Part shown: positions 10,428-22,619 of the stretch, piece after piece
How the letters are laid out: each line of letters opens with the position of its first letter
Numbering within the stretch: the stretch's first letter is position 1
Source of the DNA: Spongospora subterranea f. sp. subterranea
Lineage: Eukaryota > Endomyxa: Phytomyxea > Phytomyxea > Plasmodiophorida
Reading direction: 5' to 3'
NCBI GenBank assembly: GCA_049724395.1
Contig: JAUGWO010000097.1
Span: 140,521-204,520 of the forward strand
Length of the DNA: 64,000 nucleotides
Program-made: the position numbers and the translations under genes
The notes under the pieces: generated by a model
What the model saw: the letters and a program-made list of their open reading frames with translations, nothing else
The model's database searches: none
What the model was told of the DNA's origin: nothing

Positions 10428-11366
10428 ATGAATTCATTCACGACGTCTGGCGGCTCTACAGAGTTTCAATGCTACGAGGATTATTTAGACGATCAGATCA
10501 CAGAGAAGGACATCCTCTATTTGCAGGTACGATTGCGGCAACTCGAGCACCGTCATCCGCACCGATGTGTGATGGTGCAGGATATCACCCTGGCCAGGAG
10601 TCTGGTCGAGCTGGGATATCGGGGCCATGGCGACATGATGAAGCGCGCCGAGTTCCAGGCGCACCTGCAGCAGCTGGAGGAGATGAAGAGGCCCGTCCAG
10701 AAGGCGGGCAACCAGCTTCTCAGCAGTCACGACAAGGATCTGTCCAAGCATCCTCTGCTGAAAGCCCTGGCGGAACGCGAGGAGGACGTCCGCAACGGAA
10801 AGCTAACGGTAAACCGTTGGCGGTTTATGACCTGAATGCGCCTGCCCACAATCAAAATAGTCGATTATTTTCATTCGCGATTATAATAGCCGAGGGCAAG
10901 AGATCAGCGGATTCATTGACTATTCCGATCGGTTAAAACGTGAGAACTTTGCCCCGTATTTCGAACTGAAAAAGCGCCTTTTACCTCGCCCGTCGGATCT
11001 CAGCTTTTATAATTGGGACACACAGACTGCGATTTCGACACCGAATTCCAACTTTCAGGTGGAGATTTGCTAATCCGTTATACGATATCGGGTACTGAAA
11101 CAGGGACCGCAGGTGATCGCCGATCAGTGTGATGGATTGATGTTCAAGAACAACCGCGATAGAAAGGTGATCAATGTCGACCCAAAGGTGAACTGACGTG
11201 GCCAATGTTTTTTCGGTCGTTTGTTCATATGCGGCGCTTGGCAACTGACATTGATCGGGGGTTCACCCAGGGCTATACAGGGGATAACTCGTCGCGGATC
11301 GAGCTGAAAACCGACGAATATACGCAAGTTGTCATATACGATCATCTAACTAGGCGAAAGAGCTGA
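10428..11366 (+). CDS. CFAP299: Cilia- and flagella-associated protein 299
   Basis: Five exons with introns at about 10527-10580, 10809-10860, 11059-11112 and 11188-11270. Removing them gives a protein that follows the CFAP299 (C4orf22) family from end to end: [89 protein letters not shown] and the last exon [18 protein letters not shown]. Length, about 230 residues, fits the family. The family is conserved in organisms with motile cilia and is linked to sperm flagellum and spermatogenesis in mammals; its molecular job is not known. Start chosen at 10428, giving [14 protein letters not shown] just before the conserved block. The match over all five exons makes this one of the surest calls here. 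Confidence 0.93.
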
Positions 11367-11413
11367 GAGAAAGCCATCGAGACCGACTACCATCGTCGGT
11401 CCTGAAATAAAAA

Positions 11414-12132
11414 TCAATCGCCGTCTGCGACAACACATGTTGAACAACTTAGTCGTATATTAGAAATCGAAATCGTCAAATTGAATGGTTTGTTGGCGGT
11501 GAAATCCGGCGGCGATCCGATGCGAAATTTCCGGTTCTTCCGAATATGTTTTTGAAAATTCCACTGGTTTACTGATCCTGTGCCGACGCAGTAAATACGT
11601 AATTTGTCAAATTTCGTGATTGCAATCAGCCTGTACCTCTTCTCGTGTTTTCTCATCAGTTTATTCAATGAAGAAATCATTGGGGTGATGTTGAAGTATT
11701 TGGCGTCTTCAAGTAGCGATCGATATAAATACATATACTTGGGCCCCTCAGGGACCTGAAATGATTTTCGTCAACGGTCATTCGCGAGGTTCTGTGGACA
11801 CATATTCGGGAGACGATCGCTTACAAAAAGGGTTCTGGTTCGTAGATATTGGAGAACTACCCGGAACAATCGGGGATCTCGGTCAACGAAAAGCACATCT
11901 TCTTCGAGAAATCGGCCCGAGAGCTGATGAGCAAAATACGTGTCTGTGGCCATTGCCTTAGGTATCGCTTTGTGATTTTGTCGAATTTACCAGGAATATC
12001 TGTCAACGTGCCAAGACAGGCGCTGAACCGTTGACCACCAACATCCAATTGGACGACCTGATTGCGGTCAACGGCTATGCTCTCCGACCTCCATCGTGGC
12101 TGATTCCGGAAATCCTCCAGGGACATGGACAT
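11414..12132 (-). CDS. KCTD-type BTB/POZ (potassium-channel tetramerisation domain) protein
   Basis: Three exons (12132 to about 11990, about 11950-11815, about 11755-11414). The BTB fold runs VVQLDVGGQRFSACLGTL, then after an intron DTYFAHQLSGRF, LFVDRDPRLFRVVLQYLRT, and after a second intron VPEGPKYMYLYRSLLEDAKY. These are the landmarks of the K-tetra subtype (DVGG, F-x-R strand, DRD, YLR, L-x-EA-x-YF). The C-terminal 80 residues have no domain I know. KCTD proteins usually oligomerise and act as adaptors for Cullin3 ubiquitin ligases or for signalling receptors; there are no channel segments here. A (GA)n run at about 12148-12161 lies just upstream, in the likely 5' leader. Confidence 0.82.
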
Positions 12133-12341
12133 TGAGGCGGGGGGCGAGAGAGAGAGAGAGGATTATCGATCCTGGTCGCGAAAATACACAGGATCCTGCA
12201 GCTGATGGGGCCAGTACCGAGATGTTGTTTTTGTGAAGCCAAGCGCGAGATCTGGCGGGCGCGACGATCCAGAACAACGAATGGTCCTGATGATGGATTG
12301 CGATCAGGGGCGATCGGTTATAGCAGACAGTCACTTGGGCC

Positions 12342-12868
12342 TTATTCGGGACACAGATAGACCCGCAGGATCATGACCAGATCTCGCACCGATCGCCACA
12401 CCGCAATGCAGGCCTCGGAAACCTGATTGGCCGGGAGCAGGAGGGCGCTCAGGGTTCGGCAGCACTGGCCGAACGCGGTCTCGCCATTGTTCACTGGTGT
12501 TTGTCGAAACTTTGACAACAACATGGTTTTCTCTGCTGATCTCGCCATTAGGGCAACGATCGCCAGAGACCTCGGTGGGTTTATCGAACCAGGCCGCCGC
12601 GCTGTTCCATTGTTTTTGTCTGGAGAAGTTGGGCAACGCGTTCGTGGAGGATGGAGAACTCGATGGGGATCCGTGTTTCTTTGCGACACACTAGTGGAAT
12701 AGGGTCAATTGGACTCTCACGAACAATGACGGTTTCTGTAGCAGATTCGCCATGATGTATCGGCCGAGTCGTGCATCGGCTTTTGGCAACTGACCCGCTG
12801 CTCGATCCGATGCGGGAAAACATCAAAGAATTTGTTTTGGCAAAGAATTGGTCACATTCGGTGTCCAT
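12342..12868 (-). CDS. Coding-like region, unassigned
   Basis: On the minus strand an ORF beginning at 12868 (MDTECDQFFAKTNSLMFS) runs to 12581. An overlapping frame ends at 12342 with an amphipathic helical segment (AFGQCCRTLSALLLPANQ). They could be two exons of a small helical protein, but I could not place a clean intron joining them, and the other strand is also open for 90 codons. No family recognised. It may equally be a decaying gene or chance. Confidence 0.22.
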
Positions 12869-13659
12869 AATCCAGCAATAATATCAACCAATCTCGTCCT
12901 GAATCGATGTCGGTGCGGTAATTGGGCAGTTTGCTACAGTTGAGACATTCCAAGAGACAAAGAGGATGACGTAGTGTTTCCGACGATTATTCAAAGGGCC
13001 ATGGTTTTTGTGAAGCCTTGTCGATGAGACCGTATCTTAAGGGTCGGTCGTCGTCCCTGATCATCAATACCCCCACATGGGCCGGTCGGCGGTGAGAGAG
13101 ATCATAAGGATGGCACGAGAATCCACAGTCAGGTCCCCATCCTCCAGCACAATGTCGGAATCAAGAACCGCGATCGCTTTCACACCCAGGCAGGTCGAGC
13201 GTCGTTTAAAGCGGCAAAGTGACTGTCATTGTTTTGCGGGTCTTGATTCAACCTTGTGCCAAAGCATTCCTTGCCATTTCTCATGACTGATCCCGTTGGG
13301 GTTTTCACGAATAGCGACTGGAAAGATCGGTTTCGCATCCGACATTAATCCGCATCGGAATTAGCGATGCGGTTAACAGCAAACCATGCATTCCTGGTTT
13401 ATAGACCATACCCCTAATGTGACCAATTTTTCCCCACCCGCAGCGGATCGAACAGCGAATCAGTGCCAAAAGCCAATGCACGAGTCGGCAAATAGATCTT
13501 TGCGAAAACCAAAGCATTCCTTCAGACTGGAAAACGTTCAATGTCCAAACGATCTTAACGCTATCGAATCAAGTCAACGTTGCTGGTGTTAGGGGTGTGC
13601 AAGGCGGCGCTGGTAGCTCATTATGGACCTATGGCCCGACGATGTTATACGCCAACACC
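12869..13659. other. Gene-poor stretch with one coding-like minus-strand tract
   Basis: No full gene seen. On the minus strand at about 13200-13075 a stretch reads VKAIAVLDSDIVLEDGDL and continues to a stop just after PMWGY. It has the residue texture of a real C-terminal exon, but no splice chain or family emerged upstream. The remaining open frames are short. Confidence 0.3.
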
Positions 13660-14860
13660 TCAAACCAGCGTGCATTCGTGTCGATAGAGCGGGAACCTGG
13701 TAATGGGCAGCATCTCACTTAATGAGTGAGGAAATCGGCCATACAGACTGGACACCGACATGGCGTATTCCCGTACTCGCTCCCATACGACCATATTGTC
13801 TCCTATCAGCAAAAGATCGGTCGTATAGCGCGTCCCCTTCATCCTCCAACGAACCATAGCAGTGTTGGGATCAACAACTGCTATGGTTCGCGTCAGCTGC
13901 CGTGATATCTCTGGCCTTTCTCGGCGCCATCCCAACAGCTTAACATCAGCTTTGGGACCTAATTACTTCCAGAACATTTCGTGGCCAAAAACCTGTGTAG
14001 GATCCGATGCATTCCATAGCGACCGGTACTCGTTGCCTAAAATAGTAGATTGTCGCTGATCACAACACTGAATCTTCCTAAACGGGTTTCATTTTTTCGC
14101 CAATGACGTTTCAGGTCTGTAGGGCTGCGGTTGCAAGTGTTCACCTTTGTTTGAATCTCGAACTAGAGCAATGTCTGTTTTCTTGACACAAACCAGGAAA
14201 ACATCTTCTAATTTATATTCGGACAGCACTTGCCATAAGTGCACTGGCCTTGATGACCCAAAGAAACAACTCGAAATGACTTTCGTGGAGAACCCGTTCT
14301 CCAGCATGAGATGACTGTGTATGTCTATAAATGCCTTGCAATCAATCATTGAGCGATCATTGGCCGATCACAATATCGGATTTCCTCGCTTTTTTCAACA
14401 TCTCTCGGGCACTAAACAGTCGGATCGGGTCGCATCATCTGTTGTTTTCAGACGACTCTCTCGGTTTGGGTTTTGTGCACGGCAGCGACTGATTGGGATG
14501 TCTGGTGGGACATGGAGACGGCAATATGGGAAATATCTGAGACCAAAAAGGCAACGACAATACTGAAATCCTGGTCGACTGGAGTGACGCGAGTCGTTTG
14601 TCGTATAAACCAATTTATCATTAGCATAGTTCTTGCCTGACAGGATTTATCGGTTGATCTGGCCGTTGATCGCTATGCTGATTCAGAACAGCTTGGTCGC
14701 CCTGGTGTACGTTGCCCAAGACGCCTTCGCCGCAGGCACGATCTTCAGCGTCAGCTGGATCATAGATTTTAGTTTGTACTTGATGCGGCATCTTCAGGCC
14801 CATGACGTTTATCTCAGAAATGAGGTTGCTCAAGCGCAAGTTGATGGTCGAGACGGCACA
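13660..14860 (-). CDS. Probable unresolved multi-exon gene or gene relic
   Basis: Several coding-like minus-strand tracts follow each other: INLRLSNLISEINVMGLK (about 14845), VHLWQVLSEYKLEDVFLV (about 14250) and VDPNTAMVRWRMKGTRYTTD (about 13860). The last resembles the strand pattern of an NTF2/SnoaL-like fold, but weakly. I could not connect them with consistent GT-AG junctions, and stops interrupt each frame, so this may be a gene with introns I misplace or a relic. No function is proposed. Confidence 0.25.
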
Positions 14861-14879
14861 GTTTGATTTTATTTATCAG

Positions 14880-16640
14880 AATTTACTGAATAATGCAACT
14901 TAGATTGTGGCACTGACGAAAACCTCCCACAGTTCGTCATCCATGACCAGGACGGACTGTCGCCTCACTTACAAAACAAGACCATTTCGACTCATATAGT
15001 TCACAAGACGGTGATTAGGCAAGGAGTAGGGTCTGTAGATCTTACATTAGGCTGTTCGAACATTGTCGCGGGATTCCAGTACGCTAAGGATTCCGACGAC
15101 GTGAAACCGGTAATACCAGCAGCACGTCAATGTGACGCTGTCTAACCTAGCCGGCCATTAGCTCCCACCTAAAGCAAACCGCCCTCCAGCAGTCGCTCGT
15201 TGTTCCTGTTGATCTCGTCTTCTGCCATCATCCTCAGGGCCATCACAATGCAGTTGTATAATAAAGAGGGAACCCCCTTACTGGAGTTGGGCAAGTCACT
15301 GTAGTGAAAGCCAGCACGTGACACGTTAGTAACCAATTAACGGCCATCAGTCAGTATCATGAGTTGGGCAAGTGACTGGCGCAAGAGCCAGCATGTGGAG
15401 TTGTGCAAGTGACTGAAGTGAGAGCCAGCACGTAACCCAATCAACGGCCATCAGTCAGTATCATGCAGATTTTGGCTCATGAAGGTGTCGTGGGAAGGGT
15501 GTTTGTGGTACGGTATTGCCATAAATCAGAGCGAATTCAAACTGAACATGATGGTACCTGAACCCGGCACGGCGGATCGGGATCGACATGAGTTGACCTG
15601 CAGACCATCCATTGCCCGAAGTTTCTTATATACCTACAGCTTTTGATTTGCCAAGACCATGGTCCCAAAGTAGAAGGCTGATTTCAGCAAGTTGAGACTG
15701 TTTCAGCTTTTGGACTGCATACCGGTGATGGCGCACACATATGATGTCGCCCAGTTCAGACGGAACTTTCTGGTCAGGCTTTCGCAACTCTTTCAGCCAA
15801 GTTTATCATCAATAGTGTGCGTGGGCTTCTTGGATTGCTTGGAATAGTTGACAGCACCATCTCAGCTGGCGACAAATGGCCAGTTGGAAACCTGATCTGT
15901 ATCAGGAATGGACAACTATTTTATGATCAGCAGAGGCAGTTTGCAGGGAGAAACCTATCGATCTAGAATTGTCATCTTTGGGTCCAAGGGCAAGAGCATC
16001 TCACCGCTGCTAGACGATTCGCTTTGAGAAACTTGCATTGCACTGCAAGAACGTTGTCAGTGAGATACGTCGTACCTGATATCTCGAACCCGCATCGGCG
16101 CGAAGAGACAGGAAGCACTGCGTAAAGACATTGAGCGCGCATTCGGCGTATGCAATCGCCCTTTGCGATGTCGATATTAACAACCCCTTGCCGGCTTCTC
16201 GATAGATCGTTATCACGAAAAATTCTGCACCATGTTTCACTACATACTATTTGAAAATGGTAAAGGATTGCAAGGAGAGTTGCCATGATCCACGTGCACT
16301 CGAATCGCAGGAGGCTGTCTTCTCGGAACTTGTACGAATTACCGCACTTGTCTAAAAGGGTAGAAGGATTGTTTTAAGAGGTATTTTTCTTCTTGGTTTC
16401 TATAACGCGGTCCTCACAACTTGAATGACCTGAAAATGCTCAAGCGTAGCCAGATTGCAAAATTAGCCTATCAGAGGTGGGCGCCAATGTCAAAGACGTG
16501 GTGCTAGTCTTTTCTTAACCATAGCTTTAAGAGCTTCGTGCTGCTGGCAACAAAAGCAACTTGTCATTGACAGCTCAGATCCATCTCTGAATGACAATTA
16601 TGAACGTAAAAGACCGTCGAGCAATACTATTTATTTTCAC
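14880..16640. other. Gene-poor region with direct repeats
   Basis: No gene that I can support. A + strand tract at about 15700-15850 (LFQLLDCIPVMAHTYDVAQF) reads like an exon but has no partner. A 76-codon minus frame at 16010-16240 is the longest with mixed composition. Imperfect direct repeats lie at 15282-15470. Confidence 0.35.
15282..15470. repeat. Imperfect direct repeats containing GGCCATCAGTCAGTATCATG
   Basis: The segment beginning GAGTTGGGCAAGTCACTG recurs as GAGTTGGGCAAGTGACTG and GAGTTGTGCAAGTGACTG. The block AACGGCCATCAGTCAGTATC is found twice, about 103 bp apart, each time after a CAGCACGT-like element. This looks like two and a half copies of a diverged unit of about 70-100 bp. 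Confidence 0.6.
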
Positions 16641-16648
16641 AAACGGCG

Positions 16649-16894
16649 CTAGGACGGTCGAAATACGATCTGGTGTATCTGACCTTCGTACACGATGTAT
16701 TCATCCCGTTGTGTGAGAATTGGCGTCGGCAGGTTCTGTCTATACTTGATCCATTTTGACGCCTCGTACTTGCAATGTGCTTCATTGAGTCTTGAGCAAA
16801 CACCTTGCAGAGGGAATGGACAGCGACAAACACCCCAATCGTTAGCGAATGCGGCCACAATCGCGAGCACTTCGTCTGGCAGTTGGTCAATCAT
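16649..16894 (-). CDS. F-box-like protein or fragment
   Basis: An 81-residue ORF opening MIDQLPDEVLAIVAAF and continuing to LQGVCSRLNEA. This matches the F-box pattern (LP-x-E-hydrophobic-L ... V-C-x-x-hydrophobic), which binds Skp1 in SCF ubiquitin ligases. Nothing resembling LRR, Kelch or WD repeats follows. The tail (PTPILTQRDEYIVYEG) is short, so either further exons downstream on the minus strand were missed, or this is a short or truncated F-box protein. Confidence 0.42.
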   Translation of the reverse strand: MIDQLPDEVLAIVAAFANDWGVCRCPFPLQGVCSRLNEAHCKYEASKWIKYRQNLPTPILTQRDEYIVYEGQIHQIVFRPS

Positions 16895-17341
16895 GTTTGG
16901 GAGATCAATAAGACAATGACCAGCCAGGTATCAGTTCTGCCTTTGACTGTTCGCAGAAATAACGGCCGACCCATGGCCCATGAGATGATCGGTCGACATG
17001 AGACGACTTAGCTGGGTGAATTGTTTGGCCGAGTTGCCACGAAATATGTGTGTGATCTATATTTATATCTCGTCTCCTAATATTAATAATGAAAGTTAGT
17101 TCAACAACATATCCGTTACCGTCATTGTGCTTTGAGTCGAACACTAGATCAAGAGGATAACAGCGCAAACCCGAAAGGAAATAGAGTACAGACAAGAGCA
17201 CATTTGGCTACAGTATGTGCAGTCTATGCCTGCAACATGAAATCAACAACAATTTATTAAGAACACTAAGAGAATAGTCATAGAGAAGAGAAAATGACAT
17301 AAAGAATAGAAAAAGCTTATCCATTTACTATAACGATTGTG

Positions 17342-18442
17342 TCATCCACCGTCACTGTTGAGACCAAGGAAGTTGTTTCCGTTGCAAACACAAAATTCAC
17401 GCAGCGTCATCAAGAATTTGACAGAATGGAACATTGATGGAGTATTTGGACCCGTTTGTTCATGTTCACTGTATCTATTGTACAATTGTTCGATGATGTC
17501 ATTGAAACAAGTGTTTTCATCACCAGCGATTGGAGCGTCATGGCCCTTGGCAATGCTTCGCTCGGTCCACCGTAGCACTAAAACCGTTCCATTAAACAGG
17601 TGATCGTCGTTCACTCACTACCATCTTCAGCCGTTTTCTTCATGAAAGTCGGCCAGTTGGGGTAAACGCTGTCCATCAGAAGATATGACATGTCAGAATC
17701 AATTTCGATAAGAGATGAACTATGTTGTGTTTTCAGCTTTGACAAGCGCATTGAAACGAGGCATTCCCTGGACGCCAATGGGGAACCGTTCGCAGTTCGA
17801 TGCATCAACGGTCGTCATCTGGGACAGTGCCAAGGATGTCGCTGCCTGTAAATTAAAGAAGGGTATCATTTCTGTATCATCGCTCCAAACTGGTCAACAC
17901 GAGCCTCAGATACTTCAACTTCTGCGTCGTCATGTTTCTGGCTGACTATGATATTTTGGCGTCTGGACCTCGGGTTTAGTTAGATCGCAAGTCATTCCAC
18001 TACGGGACTGACTAGAAACTCGCAACACGTCCTCGAAGGCGAAAGAGGTCTCTTTCGGTACGATTCCCTATGAAGAACGAGCGCCGTGGACGTGATGTCG
18101 TCGTCATTGGCCTCTTTCATTTCTTTCACTGCTGCAATAAACTCCAACGAAACAGCCCTCTTCCTCATGTGGCCCCAAAGGCTGAATCCTGACCAAAATT
18201 CAGCCATGACCAGGTCAGCTTCCTCGGAGAAAGATAAAAGTCCACGTTGACGCTTTTCTGATGCGTTTGGTGACTGCTGTACTGTATGGGGCAACGGAAA
18301 CCCGAGGAAGCTCTTGCTGCTGTGTTTGAATCGTACAAAAATTTGAGTACTGGATATCCATGCAGTCCACAAAATAAATTCGAAAAGACGAATTTTTTGC
18401 GGAGCTCACTGGACACGAACTACATACCGCCACATTAATCAT
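17342..18442 (-). mobile_element. Possible degraded Harbinger-like DNA transposon relic
   Basis: The minus strand carries several interrupted coding-like tracts. The most telling is SYLLMDSVYPNWPTFMK (about 17690-17640), which resembles the 'YYLADGIYP.W.TFVK' block around the second catalytic Asp of PIF/Harbinger transposases. Downstream, RWTERSIAKGHDAPIAGDEN is in another frame; upstream, a 126-codon frame (18372-17992) has mixed composition. No terminal inverted repeats or target duplications were found by eye. Frame changes between the tracts indicate decay. The call rests mainly on one motif, so a host gene with missed introns remains possible. Confidence 0.32.
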
Positions 18443-19074
18443 GTGATCGACACAAGAAAACTTTCCATGTCTTCTGTTTCAGATGGAAGGTGTCTCTTTC
18501 GCTCAGTAGAACTTCATCATAGACACTGGTGTTAGTAGGCAACAATTTCTCAAAAATTATGTAGTTGATGCTGATGATGTTCTTTGAATTTAATTCAATA
18601 AATGGGGGCAACAAATACTACCTGGAAGAGGTTGTTTATGGGCTCTTGCATTGCAAAAATCATCACCCATTTGACCAGCTCTCCACGTCAAAATTTGTGA
18701 AAGCGCCTCGATCACAATAGTACAGGAAGGTTAGCGTCACAAACCACCAACATAGATGCACCTCTCGTGTTTCCTTACTCTTACGAAAACAACCTTAGTC
18801 TCCACTTGAAAAGACCCCAATTTGATGGCGCTTTGTTACTGGAAAACTGCGGAGCGCGAAAAAAAAAATCAAAGCTCGACTGTTGGGGAACCAAAGGGTT
18901 TCTGACTGGGCTGTCCAGACTTGAGCGCCAGAAATGACATTACACATGGGAAACAATACAAAATTTGCGTACGGACAAAGATGGCGGATACGGCTCGCTA
19001 GGAGTGGCGATGTGCAATCGCATTACTGTAGGTATCTAGACAGGGTACGTCGCTCGCATTGTCAAACAAGACCA

Positions 19075-22000
19075 ATGTTCAGTAGGGCATTGGTATTTGC
19101 GGGTGTGAACGGCAAATATTTTCAAAACAGCCTATGGCCATCGGTTTTCGTCTTGATTGTAATATTAGCTTCAGCGACTTCGTACGCTGAAAGCGGTGTA
19201 ACTACCAAAACGTTTGTCTAATGATGCTCGTATATTTTGACATCTGGTCATCAACTGATGTTTACAGGTGCGCCCATGCTTTACTATACTGTCTCAATGA
19301 TGGAATAATGGCTGAGGAAGACTGTCTCGCAACAGTACCCTTCGAAGCTGCCAAATACGGGATGATGGCTAGATGCTCCTGCACTGATGCTTTTTCGGGT
19401 ATATAACTGTGTAATTGAACAGAGGGTTTAATGACGTTGCTGTTTTTCAGGCTCTAACTGCTCAATACCGGTCTCAAAGAGAATTTGTGGGCCATCAAAA
19501 TTTTTGGATTCCAGTTTTACTACCATGAATGGGCCCCAGCAAATTGAATGTCAAATAAAGAGGCCGGACGCACCAGAGCCAAGGTCCAACTTGTTGGTCA
19601 GCGAGATTCAATCCCTTCGCGATCATTCTGTTCAGATGGTTGTTGATTGGCTTTCCGGTACACTTAAATTGAGCATTACTTCTCGAATTCAGGAGCCGGG
19701 CAGCGGCACAGTTACAAGGATCTTCAATGGAATCGCTAACAGATCTCCCAATTGGCTCGTCACGAGGTTAAGAAACGCGATACAAAGTGTGCAATCTCCG
19801 AGAGCAATTCAAAATATTTTTTCAAGCGCAAGGAACAGGATTCCAAATCAGAAACAGCCTCCATACGGACCCGTTGTGGTTATTGCGTCGTGCGATTGGA
19901 AAGAGTGCGTCCTTACGGGCAACGAAGCCGTTTGTGAAAGTGTCCAGTGCTTCGATGTCAAAGGACGATCGTCATTCGAAGCGTTGAATGCAGCGTTACA
20001 AGAATCCGCGACTCTCAGAATCAAATTGGATACCTCTTCCATTGAGTTGTCAGACCTATTTACTCTGAACGCTTGTGAAGCAGGGACCTGCTTCGACAAA
20101 CCACTTAAATGCCAAGGAATTTTCTCGCTTACAGTGCTAGCTCCGCTCTTCGCTACATTCTTGCTTGCTACAGTACTTATCTTGGTATTCTTTGTTCACA
20201 GAGAAGTGCATCATCCGCCTTCCGCTATTGTTGCTGCCAAAAATTCAAAAGAAAAAAGCAAGGGAAAGACTATTTACAGCAGCAAAACCAAGTCTGGTGC
20301 TAACAAAGGCCAATTTCCTATTGGGCTTGCATGGTACAACATTTCATTTTCTCTGCCGAGGTCAGGTCCTATATGGGCAACAAAGAGGCCACCTGTGTCA
20401 ACGATTCTTCACAATTGCTCCGGTGTTGTTCGCTCTGGAGAGATGGTTGCTATTGTGGGTCCTTCTGGAGCGGGAAAGTCGACGCTATTAGATATTATTG
20501 CGGGCTTACATAAGAAGGTGCCATGCTGTGGTTCATATTTCTGTTGGCAAAAAAATGCTGATTTGGTTTTCAGGGTACTTTGATTGGCACTGTCAGCTTG
20601 ACAGGACCAATGCGAAATGAGTTTCCGTTGTGTCACCTGTTGTCATATGTGGTACAAGCAGATCACAATTTGAGCGCCATAACGGTGTGGGAAACTTTGC
20701 AGTTTAGTGCCAGAAGCAGGCTTCCTCGAAGCCTGTCGAACCGTGATATTCTGTCTCGAGTAATCAACATCCTGGAATTAGTTGGACTATCGCATGTAGC
20801 AACATCTATTGTCGGCACGCCGGAATGCGGTGGAATTAGCGGTGGGGAACGTCGCCGATTGGCAGTTGGAGGTTTGTTTTGGTTTTCTTCTCATCACTTC
20901 ATTTTCACAGTTTCTCAGTTGAATTGATTGCCGAGCCAAGAGTTCTTCTGCTTGATGAGATAACATCTGGACTTGATTCATTCTACGCTGCTTCCATGTT
21001 ACGACTTCTCCGCAACATTGCTTCTCAAACAGGAATGGCGATTCTTCTGACTATTCATCAGCCTCCTGCCTCGGTATTCCCATTGTTCGACAGCATAATA
21101 CTTATGGCAAATAACGGTCATACGGCGTACCAAGGTAGTACATTGTAATCAACATATGCCGCAATTCATTATCTGTTGTTAGGCCCACCTCAGTCTGCTC
21201 TGAATTTCGTTCAACAAATTCAAAACCCGGGATGCCCAGTTCCGCCAAGGGCAAATCCATTCGAGTATCTGATCAGCAGTCTTACCGGGTCGGATAATGA
21301 TCAACTTCTTGAGTCGTATAGGAGTTCCATCGCATACTCGAACCTTATCACAGAAGTTGAATCTCTTACGTCGTCGGCTGAAAATGCATCAGTAACTCCT
21401 GGCGCTATTGGAAATGGAATTGCGGATCCGTCCACTCAAACGGCGGCTACTCACATTTCGCAAGAGGTGGGATCTCCCAGATCGACAGCAGGTGCGGTTC
21501 CTGTTGCTGGTAACCCCTCTGCAAAGAAAAGCGGTGCAAGAGCACATCGGCAGCGCCTTTCTTATTGGGAGCAAATATGTCTTCTCACTCGTCGATCACT
21601 TCGCGTTGTCGCTCGTGATCCTGCACTATTGGTTCTTTATAATCTTGTGACTGTTGTGATCGCTCTTTTCTCTGGTTTTACATTCTGGCTCCTTAATTTA
21701 GACGTCAGTGGCGTTCAAAACCGGATAGGGTTTGCATTCTGCTCCATTATTGTCCAGTCCTTATTATCGTTGACGTCCATCGATCTATTTGTAACAGAAC
21801 GTATATTATTTGAACGCGAAACTCGCGCTGGTTGCTATTCTGCTCTTCCCTACTTCATTTCAAAACTTGTTGTTGATGTTATCCCTTTTCGGATTATTCC
21901 ATCTCTCTTGTTTTCATGCATCACTTACTATATGGCTGGCCTACAACCTGACATCATTCATTTCTTCATATTCACCGGGACGCTTATCCTCTGTAATTGC

Positions 22001-22411
22001 GTCGCTGGAGCTTCAATATTTGCAATTTCCACCGCTTCAGGTGACATCAAGTCGGCAAATCTAATCGGTGTCACGTATTTCATGTTCAATATCGTATTTG
22101 GTGGCGCTTTCATATCGAAAGCAGGCAAAAGTGATCTCAGTGCGTTCTTGTCATTTTTCTCGTTCTTCCATTATGCGTTCGGAGTCCTTCTTTCTAATGA
22201 GTTTAGGGGTTTGGATTTCTTCCTCAATCTAAACATGTTGCCTGGCAGCGATGAAAGTACTCTTGGAATAGAAATGTCTGGGGAAAGGTTGCTTCAGCAG
22301 CTTAGCTGGGAAACAGACGTGATGCTCCTTAACCCACTAGTGCTGGGCGGAATGCTGGTATTCTTTCATGTATTCGCCTTCACCATGCTTAAAATCGCGC
22401 AGCGCCGATAA
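19075..22411 (+). CDS. ABCG-family half-transporter with N-terminal Cys-rich ectodomain
   Basis: A six-exon ABC transporter of subfamily G. Exon 1 encodes a signal peptide (VFVLIVILASATSYAES). A Cys-rich extracellular part follows (CLNDGIMAEEDC, MMARCSCTDAFSG, SNCSIPVSKRICG), then a membrane segment (LFATFLLATVLILVFFV at about 20146). The nucleotide-binding domain has Walker A GPSGAGKST (20458), signature SGGERRRLAVG (20840-20872), Walker B VLLLDEITSGLD and switch TIHQPP. The C-terminal membrane domain (about 21600-22400) has about six helices. Introns lie near 19200-19270, 19399-19450, 20520-20573, 20873-20919 and 21136-21181. The order NBD then membrane domain, preceded by a signal peptide and ectodomain, is that of the plant ABCG24/28 type. 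It probably exports lipid-like compounds as a dimer; substrate unknown. Confidence 0.88.
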
Positions 22412-22619
22412 AATAAAATAAATCCACTACAATGTTCTAGTAATATTCATATTCCGAGAACAAATCGCATGAACAAGTCTGTTCACCGAACTTCAGAACT
22501 TTATCAACTTTCTCCATTGAACTGCAGAGTTCCGTTTCAACGAGTGGCTGGTACATCGTCCCAAGCGTAGTGCATGGGGTTCCACTGTTACGCAGTTGTA
22601 CAGTTCTGTACGGTGCGAT

